Shown: positions 17,457 through 27,201 of the stretch, piece after piece
How the letters are laid out: each line of letters opens with the position of its first letter
Numbering within the stretch: the stretch's first letter is position 1
Origin: an uncultured Paracoccaceae bacterium
GTDB taxonomy: Bacteria; Pseudomonadota; Alphaproteobacteria; Rhodobacterales; Rhodobacteraceae
NCBI GenBank assembly: GCA_913043905.1
Contig: CAJWNQ010000011.1
Span: forward strand, 1 to 53,493
Length of the DNA stretch: 53,493 nt
Direction of reading: 5' to 3'
Made by a program: the position numbers and the translations under genes
Notes under the pieces: generated by a model
The model's input: only the letters and a program-made list of their open reading frames with translations
Told to the model about the DNA's origin: nothing
The model's database searches: none

Positions 17457-18574
17457 TATCCCATGATCCCTTTATTTAACACTTCGCGTGGATCAAACTT
17501 AGCACGTAATCCTGCTTCAATCTCTGTAACCAATTTGTTTTGAATTGGCATCGCAGCAGCTCCACCACCATTACCGCGAACCAAAGTAGCGTGACCCTGC
17601 ATCTCAACCAAATAATCTCTTATATTAATATCATCAGCCACTGAGAGGTAAACCAAACCACCACCCCAATCATATTGAGCCTCTAATTCAATTCCTGCAT
17701 TATGGAGGTGTTCTACAATTTCTGGCCCCTTTGTTGGCTTAACAGATAAGCGCCAAATTGAAGTTTTAATTTTTGCAAAAATATCTACATCACCAACAGA
17801 TTTCCAAAGTTTAGAATTATTATTTAAATTTGTTTCCACAGTAACTTCTAACTCAGAAAATAAGGATTTTAAGGCTTCAGATCTGTAAGCAATGGACCCT
17901 TTAAATCCCTCAATACGGATGAATGTTTTTCCATCTAAATGAGCAGCGCCATTCACATCGTTAGGTGATCCCAGCGCACGACACAAAGCTGCTATTCCAT
18001 CAGTATCACTTAAGCCATGTAAAGTTATTGTAGCACTTGCTTCTGGCTTGGGTAAAAGTTTGAATGACAATTCAGTCATCACACCTAATGTTCCATAACT
18101 TCCCGCCATTAGCTTTACGAGATCATAACCCGTGACATTTTTCATAACACGGCCACCATTTTTGACAATTGTACCCATGCCATCAACAAATCGCACACCA
18201 ATCAAACTATCTCGACAAGCACCAGTTTGAATACGCCGTGAGCCTGAGATATTACAAGCAACAACACCGCCAATTGTAGATACACCTTGTGTACCCAAAA
18301 GACTTGTGTGATCCATAGGTTCAAAAGGTAACTGCTGATTTTCAGCAGCTAAAGCTTCTTGAACTTCGACTAATGGAGTACCTGCACGAACAACTAACGT
18401 TAAAGCTGCAGGCTCCAACAAGGTAATTCCCGTTAAACCTGAAGTAGATAGCTTAACTTCAGGTTCCACATAGTTTCCTAAGCCTTGACGTGTTCCACCA
18501 CCAACAATACGCACAGATTTATCAGTGTTTGCCAAAAATTCAGAGACTTCATTTTCCGTTTGGGGTGTTATCAT
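17456..18574 (-). CDS. glcE: Glycolate oxidase FAD-binding subunit
   Basis: Second FAD subunit of glycolate dehydrogenase, 372 residues. The FAD_binding_4 domain occupies about residues 1-175 with RIVGGGTRQGLGN, PMDHTSLLGTQGVSTIGGVVACNISGSRR and the KNVTGYDLVKLMAGSYGTLGVMTE tail. It overlaps glcD by four bases (ATGA) and glcF by one. The length fits the family. With GlcD and GlcF it oxidises glycolate to glyoxylate, feeding electrons to the quinone pool; glycolate is an abundant phytoplankton product, which fits a marine heterotroph. Confidence 0.92.
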   Translation of the reverse strand: MITPQTENEVSEFLANTDKSVRIVGGGTRQGLGNYVEPEVKLSTSGLTGITLLEPAALTLVVRAGTPLVEVQEALAAENQQLPFEPMDHTSLLGTQGVSTIGGVVACNISGSRRIQTGACRDSLIGVRFVDGMGTIVKNGGRVMKNVTGYDLVKLMAGSYGTLGVMTELSFKLLPKPEASATITLHGLSDTDGIAALCRALGSPNDVNGAAHLDGKTFIRIEGFKGSIAYRSEALKSLFSELEVTVETNLNNNSKLWKSVGDVDIFAKIKTSIWRLSVKPTKGPEIVEHLHNAGIELEAQYDWGGGLVYLSVADDINIRDYLVEMQGHATLVRGNGGGAAAMPIQNKLVTEIEAGLRAKFDPREVLNKGIMG

Positions 18575-20004
18575 GCGGCTCGCCGATCCTCAGTAGCAAT
18601 CAAAGGGAAAACTTTGGCTCCATTTAATAACCACTTAGGATCAAAAACATCCTTTACATTTAATTGTGCTTCAATATCAGCATGACTATATTGATCAAAC
18701 ATTAGATCGCGCTTTTCAACTCCAACACCGTGCTCTCCAGTTAGACACCCACCAACCTCTACACATAGGCGGAGAATTTCTGCCCCCATTTTCTCACAAA
18801 GCTCTAAGTCACCTGGTTTATTGGCATCAAATAAAATCAGAGGGTGCATATTACCATCACCTGCATGAAATACATTACCCACACGCAATCCATACTCCTT
18901 ACTAATTTCACCAATACGTCGTAATACATAGGGAAGTTCAGAAACTGGTATTGTGCCATCTAAGCACATGTAATCACTAATTTGCCCAATAGCGCCAAAA
19001 GCTGATTTACGTCCTAACCAAATTTTAGCACTTTCTTCTGGTGAATTACTTTGACGCAGCTCAACCGGGTTGTGTTTCTCTGCAATAGTAATAATTTTTG
19101 TTAATTGCTCTTCGATCTCTAATTCAGAGCCCTCTACTTCAATAATTAGTAGAGCTTCTGCATTAGGATATCCTGCTTTTGCAAAGTTTTCGCTCGTTTC
19201 AATACATAGACGGTCCATAAATTCCATAGCCACAGGAAGAACGCCCGCCTTAATAATATCAGCCACACATGCGCCTGCTACCTCATTTTCGTCAAAAGCA
19301 ATTAATATAGGTCTGGCACCAACTGGCTTATGTAATATTCGAAGTGTAGCTTCGGTTACCACACCCAGCTGACCCTCTGATCCACATATAAGTCCCAATA
19401 GGTCCAATCCAGCAGAGTCTAAATGGCTCCCACCAATTTCAACAACCTCACCATCCATCATAACCATCGTAACGCCCATGAGGTTGTTGGTCGTTACTCC
19501 ATACTTCAAACAGTGAGCCCCACCAGAGTTCATCGCAATGTTACCGGCGATGGCGCAGGCAAGTTGACTGCTAGGGTCAGGTGCATAGAAAAAATCATCC
19601 TCCTCAACTGCACCTGAAACAGATAGATTTGTACGACCTGATTGAACTCGGATTAGCCGGTTATCATAGTCTGTTTCCAACACATCATTAAGCTTGGCCA
19701 CACCCAAAATAACGCAATCTGCAGTGGGCATTGCTCCACCAGCAAGAGATGTACCTGAGCCACGCGGGACAACTGGCACTCCCTCTTCATGGCAAATTCT
19801 TAAAATATCAGAAACTTGCTGAGTATTTTCAGGTAATACTGCTATCATTGGAGAACACCGATAGGCAGTTAGTGCATCACATTCATAAGCGCGCGTCTCA
19901 TGCTCTTCTGAAATAACAGACCCACTTGGCAACACCTTAGATAGGCGGCGCACAACATGTGCTTTTTTATTTAAAACAGCAGCGTTAGGGATCGGCATTT
20001 CCAT
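18571..20004 (-). CDS. glcD: Glycolate oxidase catalytic FAD subunit
   Basis: Catalytic subunit of glycolate dehydrogenase. The chosen ATG at 20004 gives 477 residues: AAGG sits 9 bases upstream of it, while the ATG three codons earlier abuts the same AAGG with no spacer. The FAD_binding_4 domain has PRGSGTSLAGGAMP and the SSQLACAIAGNIAMNSGGAH segment. The FAD-oxidase C-terminal domain has VGNVFHAGDGNMHPLI and GGCLTGEHGVGVEKR. It heads glcDEF. No glcC-type regulator or malate synthase gene is adjacent, and the divergent neighbour is a DUF1285 gene. Confidence 0.93.
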   Translation of the reverse strand: MEMPIPNAAVLNKKAHVVRRLSKVLPSGSVISEEHETRAYECDALTAYRCSPMIAVLPENTQQVSDILRICHEEGVPVVPRGSGTSLAGGAMPTADCVILGVAKLNDVLETDYDNRLIRVQSGRTNLSVSGAVEEDDFFYAPDPSSQLACAIAGNIAMNSGGAHCLKYGVTTNNLMGVTMVMMDGEVVEIGGSHLDSAGLDLLGLICGSEGQLGVVTEATLRILHKPVGARPILIAFDENEVAGACVADIIKAGVLPVAMEFMDRLCIETSENFAKAGYPNAEALLIIEVEGSELEIEEQLTKIITIAEKHNPVELRQSNSPEESAKIWLGRKSAFGAIGQISDYMCLDGTIPVSELPYVLRRIGEISKEYGLRVGNVFHAGDGNMHPLILFDANKPGDLELCEKMGAEILRLCVEVGGCLTGEHGVGVEKRDLMFDQYSHADIEAQLNVKDVFDPKWLLNGAKVFPLIATEDRRAA

Positions 20005-20170
20005 TTTTAACATCCTTTTATTATTGGTAAAATAATCTTACCAATTATAAAAAGCAAGAAGTTTTTAAAATTTGGACTAATTTCTTATATTCATTTATCA
20101 ATAATGACAAACTTCTTATAAGTTCTATATTAATAAAAATATTAAATACAAATATTATAAAGAATTTCTA

Positions 20171-20764
20171 ATGCAAAAAATGCCGCCTATAAAAAAAGAA
20201 AATACTGATAGTATTGTGCAAGCTGCTACTAAAGCTTCCAAAAAAGGGCCTCCGCCAGTTCACTTATGGAACCCACCCTTTTGTGGGGATTTAGATATGA
20301 GAATTGCACGAGACGGTACTTGGTATTATTTAGGGTCTCCTATTGGAAGAGCGCCATTAGTAAAACTATTTTCCTCTATTATTCGAAAAGATGGGGATAA
20401 TTATTTCTTGGTTACACCCGTAGAAAAAATTGGAATTAAAGTTGATGATGCCCCATTTTTAGCAATTGATTTTGATGTTAAAAATGAAGGCCATAATCAA
20501 GTTATAAATTTTCATACTCATGTTGGTGACAGCGCACTTGCTAGCATAGATAATCCAATTCGAGTAACGAGAGATCTAAAAACAGGCGAGCCCAGTCCAT
20601 ACGTATTGATACGTAACAATCTAGAAGCTTTAATAGACCGTAAAAGTTTTTATAGACTTGTAGAAATTGGAACCAAACAGGATTTTGAAGGTAGTAGTTG
20701 GTTTGGCATACGTTCCAGTGGAACTTTTTTTCCAATTATTCCAGCAATAGAGTTAGAGCTTTAG
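20171..20764 (+). CDS. DUF1285 family protein
   Basis: A 197-residue cytosolic protein of unknown function. It matches the DUF1285 family (PF06938) of alphaproteobacteria: PPVHLWNPPFCGDLDMRI near residue 30, DGTWYYLGSPIGRAPLVKLFSSI, then DAPFLAIDF and NLEALIDRKSFYRLVE. There is no signal peptide or membrane segment. A second in-frame ATG lies four codons in. It is divergent from glcD and converges on the YdcF gene with only 25 bases between stops and no terminator visible. A role cannot be assigned from its context. Confidence 0.82.
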   Translation: MQKMPPIKKENTDSIVQAATKASKKGPPPVHLWNPPFCGDLDMRIARDGTWYYLGSPIGRAPLVKLFSSIIRKDGDNYFLVTPVEKIGIKVDDAPFLAIDFDVKNEGHNQVINFHTHVGDSALASIDNPIRVTRDLKTGEPSPYVLIRNNLEALIDRKSFYRLVEIGTKQDFEGSSWFGIRSSGTFFPIIPAIELEL

Positions 20765-20789
20765 AAACATGCTAATAATAAATACATAT

Positions 20790-21530
20790 TTAATATTTTA
20801 AATTATAATATGTTCTTCCAATCATTTCTCTAACAAAAAAACTAGTTTTTAAAAATGCCCCTGCCGATGGAATAAAGCTCATAAAAGTTTGTTTACTGGC
20901 ACCACTACGAAAATCTACTGGAAAAGGTATTACCTGAATGCCTGCAGCCTCAAAAACTTTTTGCGCCCTTGGCATGTGAAATGCAGATGTAACTAATATA
21001 ACTTTAGGGTCATTTATTTTGAAAAGTTTTTTAACAGAAATAGCTTCTTGATCAGTATTTCCTACATTTTCAGTCAAAAGAATATTTTCTTTTGGAACAC
21101 CCAACTTAATAGCAAAATCGCGCAAGTGTTCACCTTCTGGCTTTCCAACACTCCATGGAAGCTTTCCACGCGTAAGAATTAAAGAAGGAGCTTTATTTTC
21201 TTTAAATAAATCAATTCCAGCAAAAATTCTATCTACTGCTCCACCCCATTCATAAGCGAAGCCAGTTTTTGTTTTAATAGTGGCGACCATACCACTCAGC
21301 ACAACTATAGCATTTGCTGTATCAGCTTCTGACGCATGACTGAGCTGGTAGTTAACCTCAAGATGGGTGATCAATCGGTTCGACAAAATTGGCAAAGAAA
21401 AAATAATTAAAATTATTATTCCAAGAAAACTAGTTCGCTTAGATTCAATGATTATTCCTAAAATAATTAACCCAAGTATAATAAATAACGGGCTCACTAT
21501 TAGTGGAAGAATTTTGTGAAGATATATCAT
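20790..21530 (-). CDS. YdcF/SanA-like DUF218 membrane protein
   Basis: A 246-residue inner-membrane protein with two N-terminal hydrophobic segments (about 7-27 and 34-52) and a periplasmic DUF218 domain (PF02698). AIVVLSGMV, LTRGKLP, TENVGNTDQEA and ILVTSAFHMPRAQKVFEAAG are the family landmarks. E. coli ElyC, SanA and YdcF belong to this family, and ElyC affects envelope and peptidoglycan lipid-carrier steps, but the biochemical role is unsettled. It is monocistronic as far as can be seen. The downstream 155-base gap (21531-21685) is upstream of this gene on its own strand and should hold its promoter. Confidence 0.82.
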   Translation of the reverse strand: MIYLHKILPLIVSPLFIILGLIILGIIIESKRTSFLGIIILIIFSLPILSNRLITHLEVNYQLSHASEADTANAIVVLSGMVATIKTKTGFAYEWGGAVDRIFAGIDLFKENKAPSLILTRGKLPWSVGKPEGEHLRDFAIKLGVPKENILLTENVGNTDQEAISVKKLFKINDPKVILVTSAFHMPRAQKVFEAAGIQVIPFPVDFRSGASKQTFMSFIPSAGAFLKTSFFVREMIGRTYYNLKY

Positions 21531-21685
21531 AATAACCCAATCTATTACTTTTAAAGAAAAGTGTTTGCATATTATTGAGTATATTTTTTATTATTATTTA
21601 ACAATCCACCTATTTCAAAACGCTAACTATATTTTACAAGCTTACAATTTAAACTAATTAAATAACAGTTATCAAAATCTTGAGA

Positions 21686-23188
21686 TTACTCCTTTAATTC
21701 ATCCGGCAATAATGCTTTTGGAACATTTTGGTAACTTACAGGGCGAAGCCAGCGCACAATTGCCAATGTACCAACTGAAGTTGCACGCACATCAGTACTT
21801 GCTGGGTATGGACCACCATGCATCATTGATGAACAAACTTCTACACCCGTTGGAAAGCCATTACACAAGACACGTCCTGCCTTTTCTTCCAATATAGGCA
21901 ATAAATCACGTGCTAAATCGTGATCTAAATCATCCAAATGCAATGTTGTAGTTAACTGACCTTCTAAACACTCAGCAACTGCTTGCATTTCATTTGTATC
22001 ATTACAAACAACTAAGATCCCAGCAGCACCAAAGACTTCATATTGCAATGTTGGATTTGCGATCCATTGCTGGGCAGACACTTTAAATAAAGCAGGCAAG
22101 GAAGACCGTTTTGATATGGCTGTCCCACAATTGCTAACATCTTCCATTAAATCCGCAAATAGGCGAACACCGTCTTCAAATGCTTTATGAATTCCATCTG
22201 TCAACATTTTCTGTTCTGCAATATTTTTCAACCCAGCTATACAGGAGGTCTCCATACGATCTGCAGCAGTTCCTTTGACGATTACATTTACGCCGGGGTT
22301 AGTGCAAAATTGCCCTGCCCCCATAGTTAACGATCCAGCCCAACCCTCACCCAAAGCTTCAGCACGGCTTTCAGCCGCTGATGGTAAAACAAACATAGGA
22401 TTTATGGACCCAAGCTCGCCATAAAATGGAATTGGTGTTGGCCGTTGGTGACAAAGGTCATACAACGCACGCCCACCACCCAAAGATCCAGTAAATCCAA
22501 CTGCAGTAATTTCAGAATGCTTTACTAAAGCAGCACCAACTTCACGCCCTGAACCTTGAACCATTTGGAAGGTTGCCTTTGGCATGTTGCATATTTCAAT
22601 TGCTAACATAATGGCTTGGGCAACTAATTCAGCAGTACCTGCGTGTGCGCTATGACCTTTGATTATAACAGGACACCCAGCGGCCAATGCAGAAGCTGTG
22701 TCACCCCCCGCAGTGGAAAATGCCAATGGGAAGTTAGAAGCACCAAAAACTACAACTGGGCCAATTGCCTTATGCATGAGACGTAAATCTGGGCGTGGGA
22801 TAGGTGCACGATCAGGCAAAGCTTCATCTTTTCGAATATCTAGGAATGTTGTGTTCTCTATCAAATCAGCAAACATCTTCAATTGACCCGTTGTACGGCC
22901 ACGTTCACCCTCTAAACGTGCTGCAGGCAAGCCTGTCTCCTTACTCCCAATCTCAGTAATCTCTGCGCCAAGTTTGTCCATTTCATCAGCAATGGTTCGT
23001 AGAAATTTTGCACGCTCAGCACGTGTTTTTTTTGAATAGGGTCTAAATGCCATCCGGGCAGCAATAGCAGCTTGGTCCACATCAGTTGCAGAGGCTTGTG
23101 CAAAAGCAAACCCATCCAAATCATCAGAGGCCAACATATTATTTGAACCGACCCAAGCGCCGTCAATTAGATTTTTTCCGTATAACAT
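21686..23188 (-). CDS. 2-oxoglutarate semialdehyde (2,5-dioxovalerate) dehydrogenase
   Basis: Last step of non-phosphorylative pentonate catabolism: oxidises 2-oxoglutarate semialdehyde to 2-oxoglutarate with NAD(P). The 500-residue ALDH has VVFGASNFPLAFSTAGGDTASALAAGCPVI-type cofactor region (about 146-176), Glu258 in YGELGSINP and Cys295 in GAGQFCTNPG. The YGELGSxNP and HxxHxGTAEL patterns are typical of the KGSADH clade rather than GabD. Its start directly follows the stop of the dehydratase gene (no gap), so expression is coupled. It is the distal gene of the tct-gntR-pdxA operon. Confidence 0.9.
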   Translation of the reverse strand: MLYGKNLIDGAWVGSNNMLASDDLDGFAFAQASATDVDQAAIAARMAFRPYSKKTRAERAKFLRTIADEMDKLGAEITEIGSKETGLPAARLEGERGRTTGQLKMFADLIENTTFLDIRKDEALPDRAPIPRPDLRLMHKAIGPVVVFGASNFPLAFSTAGGDTASALAAGCPVIIKGHSAHAGTAELVAQAIMLAIEICNMPKATFQMVQGSGREVGAALVKHSEITAVGFTGSLGGGRALYDLCHQRPTPIPFYGELGSINPMFVLPSAAESRAEALGEGWAGSLTMGAGQFCTNPGVNVIVKGTAADRMETSCIAGLKNIAEQKMLTDGIHKAFEDGVRLFADLMEDVSNCGTAISKRSSLPALFKVSAQQWIANPTLQYEVFGAAGILVVCNDTNEMQAVAECLEGQLTTTLHLDDLDHDLARDLLPILEEKAGRVLCNGFPTGVEVCSSMMHGGPYPASTDVRATSVGTLAIVRWLRPVSYQNVPKALLPDELKE

Positions 23189-24103
23189 TTATTTTCCCCA
23201 GTTGAGGACCAGTGGGTCCAATGGTGTGATCAGTTCAATTAACATTTCATGTATTGGTTGTGGCAATGGCGGTATTGGGTGCCGGCAGAAGGCTGATTTA
23301 ATAACCCCTCCAGCAACCATTGCCACTTTGGCAGAACGCCAACCACATTGGCGGTTTTCATGATTTACTGCTGGTAATATTCTACTATAAGCAGCAAATG
23401 CTCCTGCCCTATCACCAGAATGGAACAGGTCAATCACCGGTTTAATTTGATCAGGGATCATTGCACTAGTCATTGCTCCAGTCGCACCAGCATCAAGATC
23501 AGCCAACAGCGTAATTGCTTCTTCACCATCAAATGGACCTTCAATGGCATCGCCACCAGCAGCAATCAACGCTCGCAATTTATCAGCTGCACGCGGACAT
23601 TCAATCTTAAATAATTTTAACATCTCAATTTCATTGGCCATTTTAACTAACAACGCTACAGGCAAATCTACACCCGACAATGGCGCATCTTGCACCATAA
23701 TGGGGATGCCAACTTTGCCCACAGCAGCAAACTGTTCATAAGTGTCTTGTGCAGAACCTTTGAGCAAAGCCCCATGATAAGGGGGCATCATCATGACGAT
23801 GTCTGCACCTAAATCTTTTGACATTTGGGCACGTTCAACCGCAATTTGCGTAGCATAATGACTAATAGTTACAATCACAGGCTTGCGCCCTGCTACGTGC
23901 TCCAAACATAGACGCATCAGCTTTTCACGTTCGCCATCTGAAATCAGAAATTGTTCTGAAAAGTTGGCTAGAATACAAATTCCATCAACACCACAATCAA
24001 TAGTAAAATCTAAAACTCGACGCATTCCCTCATAATCGACTGATCCATCATTTAGAAATGGTGTGGGTACAACTGGCCAAATTCCTTTAAATTGAGTATT
24101 CAT
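23189..24103 (-). CDS. L-2-keto-3-deoxyarabonate dehydratase-like (DHDPS family)
   Basis: Class-I-type lyase of the DHDPS/NAL superfamily, 304 residues. GICILANFSEQF, EHVAGRKPVIVT, MMMPPYHGA, the Schiff-base Lys166 in LFKIECP, GDAIEGPFDGEEAITLL and the C-terminal end LDPLVLNWGK resemble, from memory, the L-2-keto-3-deoxyarabonate dehydratase of Azospirillum. That enzyme removes water and an oxygen function to give 2-oxoglutarate semialdehyde, which the next gene's product would oxidise. A 5-keto-4-deoxyglucarate dehydratase role is the main alternative but those proteins differ in these motifs. Only two bases separate it from the enolase-family gene upstream. Confidence 0.82.
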   Translation of the reverse strand: MNTQFKGIWPVVPTPFLNDGSVDYEGMRRVLDFTIDCGVDGICILANFSEQFLISDGEREKLMRLCLEHVAGRKPVIVTISHYATQIAVERAQMSKDLGADIVMMMPPYHGALLKGSAQDTYEQFAAVGKVGIPIMVQDAPLSGVDLPVALLVKMANEIEMLKLFKIECPRAADKLRALIAAGGDAIEGPFDGEEAITLLADLDAGATGAMTSAMIPDQIKPVIDLFHSGDRAGAFAAYSRILPAVNHENRQCGWRSAKVAMVAGGVIKSAFCRHPIPPLPQPIHEMLIELITPLDPLVLNWGK

Positions 24104-24105
24104 TT

Positions 24106-25281
24106 TTATTCCTCAATATCAAAATTATGCAGATGTTTGTCAGAAATTGTGATGCCCAATCCAGGCTTGCTGTCATCTAGTTGCAAAAAGCCGTCAAATG
24201 CTACTGGATCGCCATCAAAAATATAATAAAATAGCTCGTTGCCAACCTCTACGTCATGAGCTGGGAAATATTCAGCAATTGGGCAATTAACGTTTGCCAT
24301 AGTCAAATGATAGTTATGCATTTGTCCTGCATGAGGAATCACGGGAATCTGATAAGCTTCTGCGATCGCATTGATTTTTTGTGCCGCTGTAATGCCCCCT
24401 ACACGGTTTGTATCATACTGCAAAACGCTGACAGCTTTTTTTTCCATCAATTGCTGGCAGCCCATAACAGAAAATTCATGCTCTCCACCAGAAATGGGTA
24501 CAGATCCCATTGCATTTAATTCAGCATAGCCATTTATATCATCTGCAATAACTGGTTCTTCCAACCAACGTGGTTCGTATTTTTCTAATTTAGGCAACAT
24601 ACGTTTGGCATAGTCTAGGTTCCAACCCATATAACATTCCAACATTAAATCTACATCATAACCCAATACTTCACGCATTGCTTCAACACGTTTTAGGTTT
24701 TCACGCATACCTTTCATTCCATCTTTTGGGCCATAACCAAAACGGGTTTTAAAACCTTGATAGCCATTGCCTTTAGCCTCTTCAGCTTCAGCCTGCATTT
24801 GCTCGATTGGACCTGCATATAACTTAGAATAATACACAGGGATTTTTTCCTTAGTACGTCCACCCAGTAATTTAAACACAGGTTTATTCGTTAGCTTACC
24901 CATTAAATCCCAGATTGCTAAATCAATTGCAGACATCGCAGTCATGCCAATTCCTTTGCGGCCCCAAGCATGGCTGCGACGGTACATTTTATCCCAAATA
25001 TACGCATAATCAAATGGATCTTCACCAATCACCATTGATGCATACCAATCATCAATTGCTTTTTTGACCACAGTTGGCGCAAGAGCAGCATTACCAATTC
25101 CGATAGTTCCATCTTCTGTCTCAATTTCACACGTTAACCATTGGTGAAATCTAAACGACGCCATTGCATCTCCTTTGTCCCACAACGCATCTCCTGCGTT
25201 GGTGCAAAAGTTTCCAGTAGGGGGAACTGTTGGCCCCTTCCAATTCCATACACGGGTTCGAACTGACTTAATTTTAGCCAT
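24106..25281 (-). CDS. Enolase-superfamily sugar-acid dehydratase (RhmD/LyxD-like)
   Basis: A 391-residue mandelate racemase/enolase-superfamily dehydratase predicted to convert an aldonate to its 2-keto-3-deoxy acid. Metal ligands appear to be Glu215 (LMLECYMG), Glu241/242 (WLEEPV) and Glu267 (SGGEHEF). Asp290 with His317 (IPHAGQ) form the usual Asp-His base pair. The layout resembles L-rhamnonate dehydratase, but the first ligand is Glu where RhmD, as I recall it, has Asp. Its context, with a KDA-dehydratase-like lyase and KGSADH, points to L-lyxonate or L-arabinonate rather than L-rhamnonate. Substrate is inferred from neighbours, not seen. Confidence 0.82.
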   Translation of the reverse strand: MAKIKSVRTRVWNWKGPTVPPTGNFCTNAGDALWDKGDAMASFRFHQWLTCEIETEDGTIGIGNAALAPTVVKKAIDDWYASMVIGEDPFDYAYIWDKMYRRSHAWGRKGIGMTAMSAIDLAIWDLMGKLTNKPVFKLLGGRTKEKIPVYYSKLYAGPIEQMQAEAEEAKGNGYQGFKTRFGYGPKDGMKGMRENLKRVEAMREVLGYDVDLMLECYMGWNLDYAKRMLPKLEKYEPRWLEEPVIADDINGYAELNAMGSVPISGGEHEFSVMGCQQLMEKKAVSVLQYDTNRVGGITAAQKINAIAEAYQIPVIPHAGQMHNYHLTMANVNCPIAEYFPAHDVEVGNELFYYIFDGDPVAFDGFLQLDDSKPGLGITISDKHLHNFDIEE

Positions 25282-25292
25282 AAAAATCTCCT

Positions 25293-26303
25293 TTAAATCG
25301 CACTAGTGTTTGCGCGGTGAGTATTTGCCATGCGCACCAACAGATCAAACGCCTGTTTTGTTGCACCAACGTTTGCTTTATTTTGTCCTGCTATATCAAA
25401 AGCAGTCCCATGTGCGGGTGTAGCGACAGCGATTGGCAAGCCCCCAGCGACTGTCACACCCCGCTCAAAACCCATTAGCTTAATAGCAATTTGACCTTGA
25501 TCATGGTACATCGTGACAACTGCATCGACTTCGCCACGTTGCGCCTTTAAAAATACTGTGTCAGAGGGCCAAGGCCCTGAAACATTCATTTGAAGCTCTT
25601 GAAACGACTTAATTACAGGCTCTAAAATATCAATTTCTTCGCGTCCAAATTTACCATTATCTCCCGCATGAGGATTTAACGCCGCAACTGCAATCCGCGG
25701 CCGCATATTACCTGCGCGATGCAAAGTATCATTCGCCAAATTAACAGCCCGCTTAACACCCTCTCTGTTAATCTTTTTCGCAACATTTCTGATACCAATA
25801 TGGCTAGTAACGCGTGTAGTCATCAATTCATCCAGGACATTAATTTCTGAATGATATCCTTTGAACCCAAGATATCGTGCCATATATTTATGCTCATCTT
25901 CAGCATTCAATCCAGCACTCGTCATAGAGGATTTATTAAATGGTGCGAACAAAACTCCATCCACCAATTCCAATTGCGCAAGATCAAGCGCCTTATCCAA
26001 ACAACGTAATGACGTTGTTCCTCCTTCAACAGTAACTTCAGAAATTTTTACGTCATTAGAAACAATAGTTTTCATTTCCAAATGCGACAAACCTTCTTGG
26101 GCCGCAATATCCACTTCTGGTATAGTGTTTAAGGGAACTTCCAAATCTGCTTGTTGTGCACCACGTTTCCAAAGATGACTGTCACCAATGAGTAAAATAT
26201 TCGCGGCATCTAGAACGCCGTCTTCGTATAGTAATTTAGCAATTAGTTCAGGCCCAATACCAGCAGGATCACCGGGAACGATAGCAATGCGAGGTTTAGT
26301 CAT
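25293..26303 (-). CDS. PdxA2-like NAD-dependent 4-phospho-hydroxyacid dehydrogenase
   Basis: A 336-residue member of the PdxA family (PF04166), which oxidises and decarboxylates 4-phosphohydroxy-acids. GDPAGIGPE (about 11-19), the metal His in [20 protein letters not shown] and [12 protein letters not shown] are all present. Catabolic PdxA2 enzymes act on D-threonate or D-erythronate 4-phosphate, made by a DUF1537 kinase. No such kinase is encoded here and no pyridoxine-synthesis gene is near, so neither role is supported directly. It is 46 bases downstream of gntR and 11 bases upstream of the dehydratase gene, clearly within the operon. Confidence 0.85.
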   Translation of the reverse strand: MTKPRIAIVPGDPAGIGPELIAKLLYEDGVLDAANILLIGDSHLWKRGAQQADLEVPLNTIPEVDIAAQEGLSHLEMKTIVSNDVKISEVTVEGGTTSLRCLDKALDLAQLELVDGVLFAPFNKSSMTSAGLNAEDEHKYMARYLGFKGYHSEINVLDELMTTRVTSHIGIRNVAKKINREGVKRAVNLANDTLHRAGNMRPRIAVAALNPHAGDNGKFGREEIDILEPVIKSFQELQMNVSGPWPSDTVFLKAQRGEVDAVVTMYHDQGQIAIKLMGFERGVTVAGGLPIAVATPAHGTAFDIAGQNKANVGATKQAFDLLVRMANTHRANTSAI

Positions 26304-26348
26304 TATTTTTGTTCCCAGTAATTTGAGTTTGAGGGTTTTTTGTTCATT

Positions 26349-27035
26349 TTATAAAGTCTTAATATTAGCAATATTAGTATATGTACTTTGTAAATGTGTT
26401 CGCATCGCTAAACCCGTAGAAACTGCATCTCGATTAATAATTGCTGTAGTAATCTGAGCGTGCTGTTTTAACGTGTTTTCACGCCGATCCACTTGTTGTG
26501 ATGACAAAAACCGAGCCCGCCAAAGACGCGCATTATACTGACGATGTGTTTCTATGAGAGGTTCATTTCGGCTAGCTTCAACGATAGCAGCATGAAACCC
26601 CATATCTAATTTAAAAAAGGCCAATGGATCCAAAACCTTTGCCCTTGCTTCTAAATCAGCTACCAACCGCTGGATATTAGAGATTTCGGCATCTGTTGCA
26701 GCTACACATGCTATTTCGCCAGCAAGCCCCTCAAGAGTTCCAAGAACTGCTATATTTTGTGATAATTCTTCTAGGGACGGATCCGCTACGTGCGGCCTTC
26801 GCGTGGCAGAGTATTCAACCAAACCTTCATTCTCTAATAGCCGAAGAGCTTCACGAAGTGGCGTGCGAGATACCCCCAAAGCTTCAGCTAAATCACGTTC
26901 AGGAACAGCCGTTCCTGGTTCTAACTTTCCCAAAAGAATAAATTCTCTTAAAGTTTCAGCCGCTTCTTCTGATAACGTTTGACGCGGCTTAACAGCTCCT
27001 TCATTTTTCAATGTATCCAACCAATTAACTACCAT
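26349..27035 (-). CDS. GntR-family (FCD/FadR subfamily) regulator of the sugar-acid operon
   Basis: A 228-residue DNA-binding regulator. The winged HTH (about 18-85) has GTAVPERDLAEALGVSRTPLREALRLLENEGLVEY. The C-terminal FCD domain includes LDPLAFFKLDMGFHAAIVEASRN, which carries the usual Asp/His metal ligands. It lies inside the operon, between tctA and pdxA. Its likely ligand is the aldonate or a pathway intermediate. A palindrome TGGTATACCA upstream of tctC resembles the UxuR/ExuR operator of this subfamily and is its best candidate site. The start overlaps a short upstream reading frame by 7 bases. Confidence 0.9.
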   Translation of the reverse strand: MVVNWLDTLKNEGAVKPRQTLSEEAAETLREFILLGKLEPGTAVPERDLAEALGVSRTPLREALRLLENEGLVEYSATRRPHVADPSLEELSQNIAVLGTLEGLAGEIACVAATDAEISNIQRLVADLEARAKVLDPLAFFKLDMGFHAAIVEASRNEPLIETHRQYNARLWRARFLSSQQVDRRENTLKQHAQITTAIINRDAVSTGLAMRTHLQSTYTNIANIKTL

Positions 27036-27199
27036 TTTATTTCCCCCACTTTAATACGACTGGATCCAGAGGTCGCAACAGCTTCACCATTGTATAGAGC
27101 AACACTCGCATTCGTGCAAAAGTAACGTATTAGTAAAATGGCTTTATCACTCCACTTCAATATACAAATACAAATACAAACCAATTTGATTTCTAGCAT
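27029..27199 (-). CDS. Possible 56-residue small protein between tctA and gntR
   Basis: An open frame of 57 codons fills the whole gap. Its ATG follows the tctA stop after two bases (GGAAAA about 7 bases upstream), and its TAG overlaps the gntR ATG (ATGGTAG). The N-terminal third is hydrophobic and contains C-I-C-I-C-I, encoded by a (ATACAA)n-type direct repeat. The C-terminal half (ASVALYNGEAVATSGSSR to IKVGEIKW) reads like real coding sequence. I do not recognise a family. It may be a genuine coupled peptide, the tail of a decayed gene, or chance. Confidence 0.35.
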   Translation of the reverse strand: MLEIKLVCICICILKWSDKAILLIRYFCTNASVALYNGEAVATSGSSRIKVGEIKW

Positions 27200-27201
27200 T
27201 G

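Noticed and set aside
27160-27180. Tandem ATACAA-type repeat between tctA and gntR
   Set aside because: Only about three copies. Treated as part of the small reading frame and not as a separate repeat element or CRISPR.
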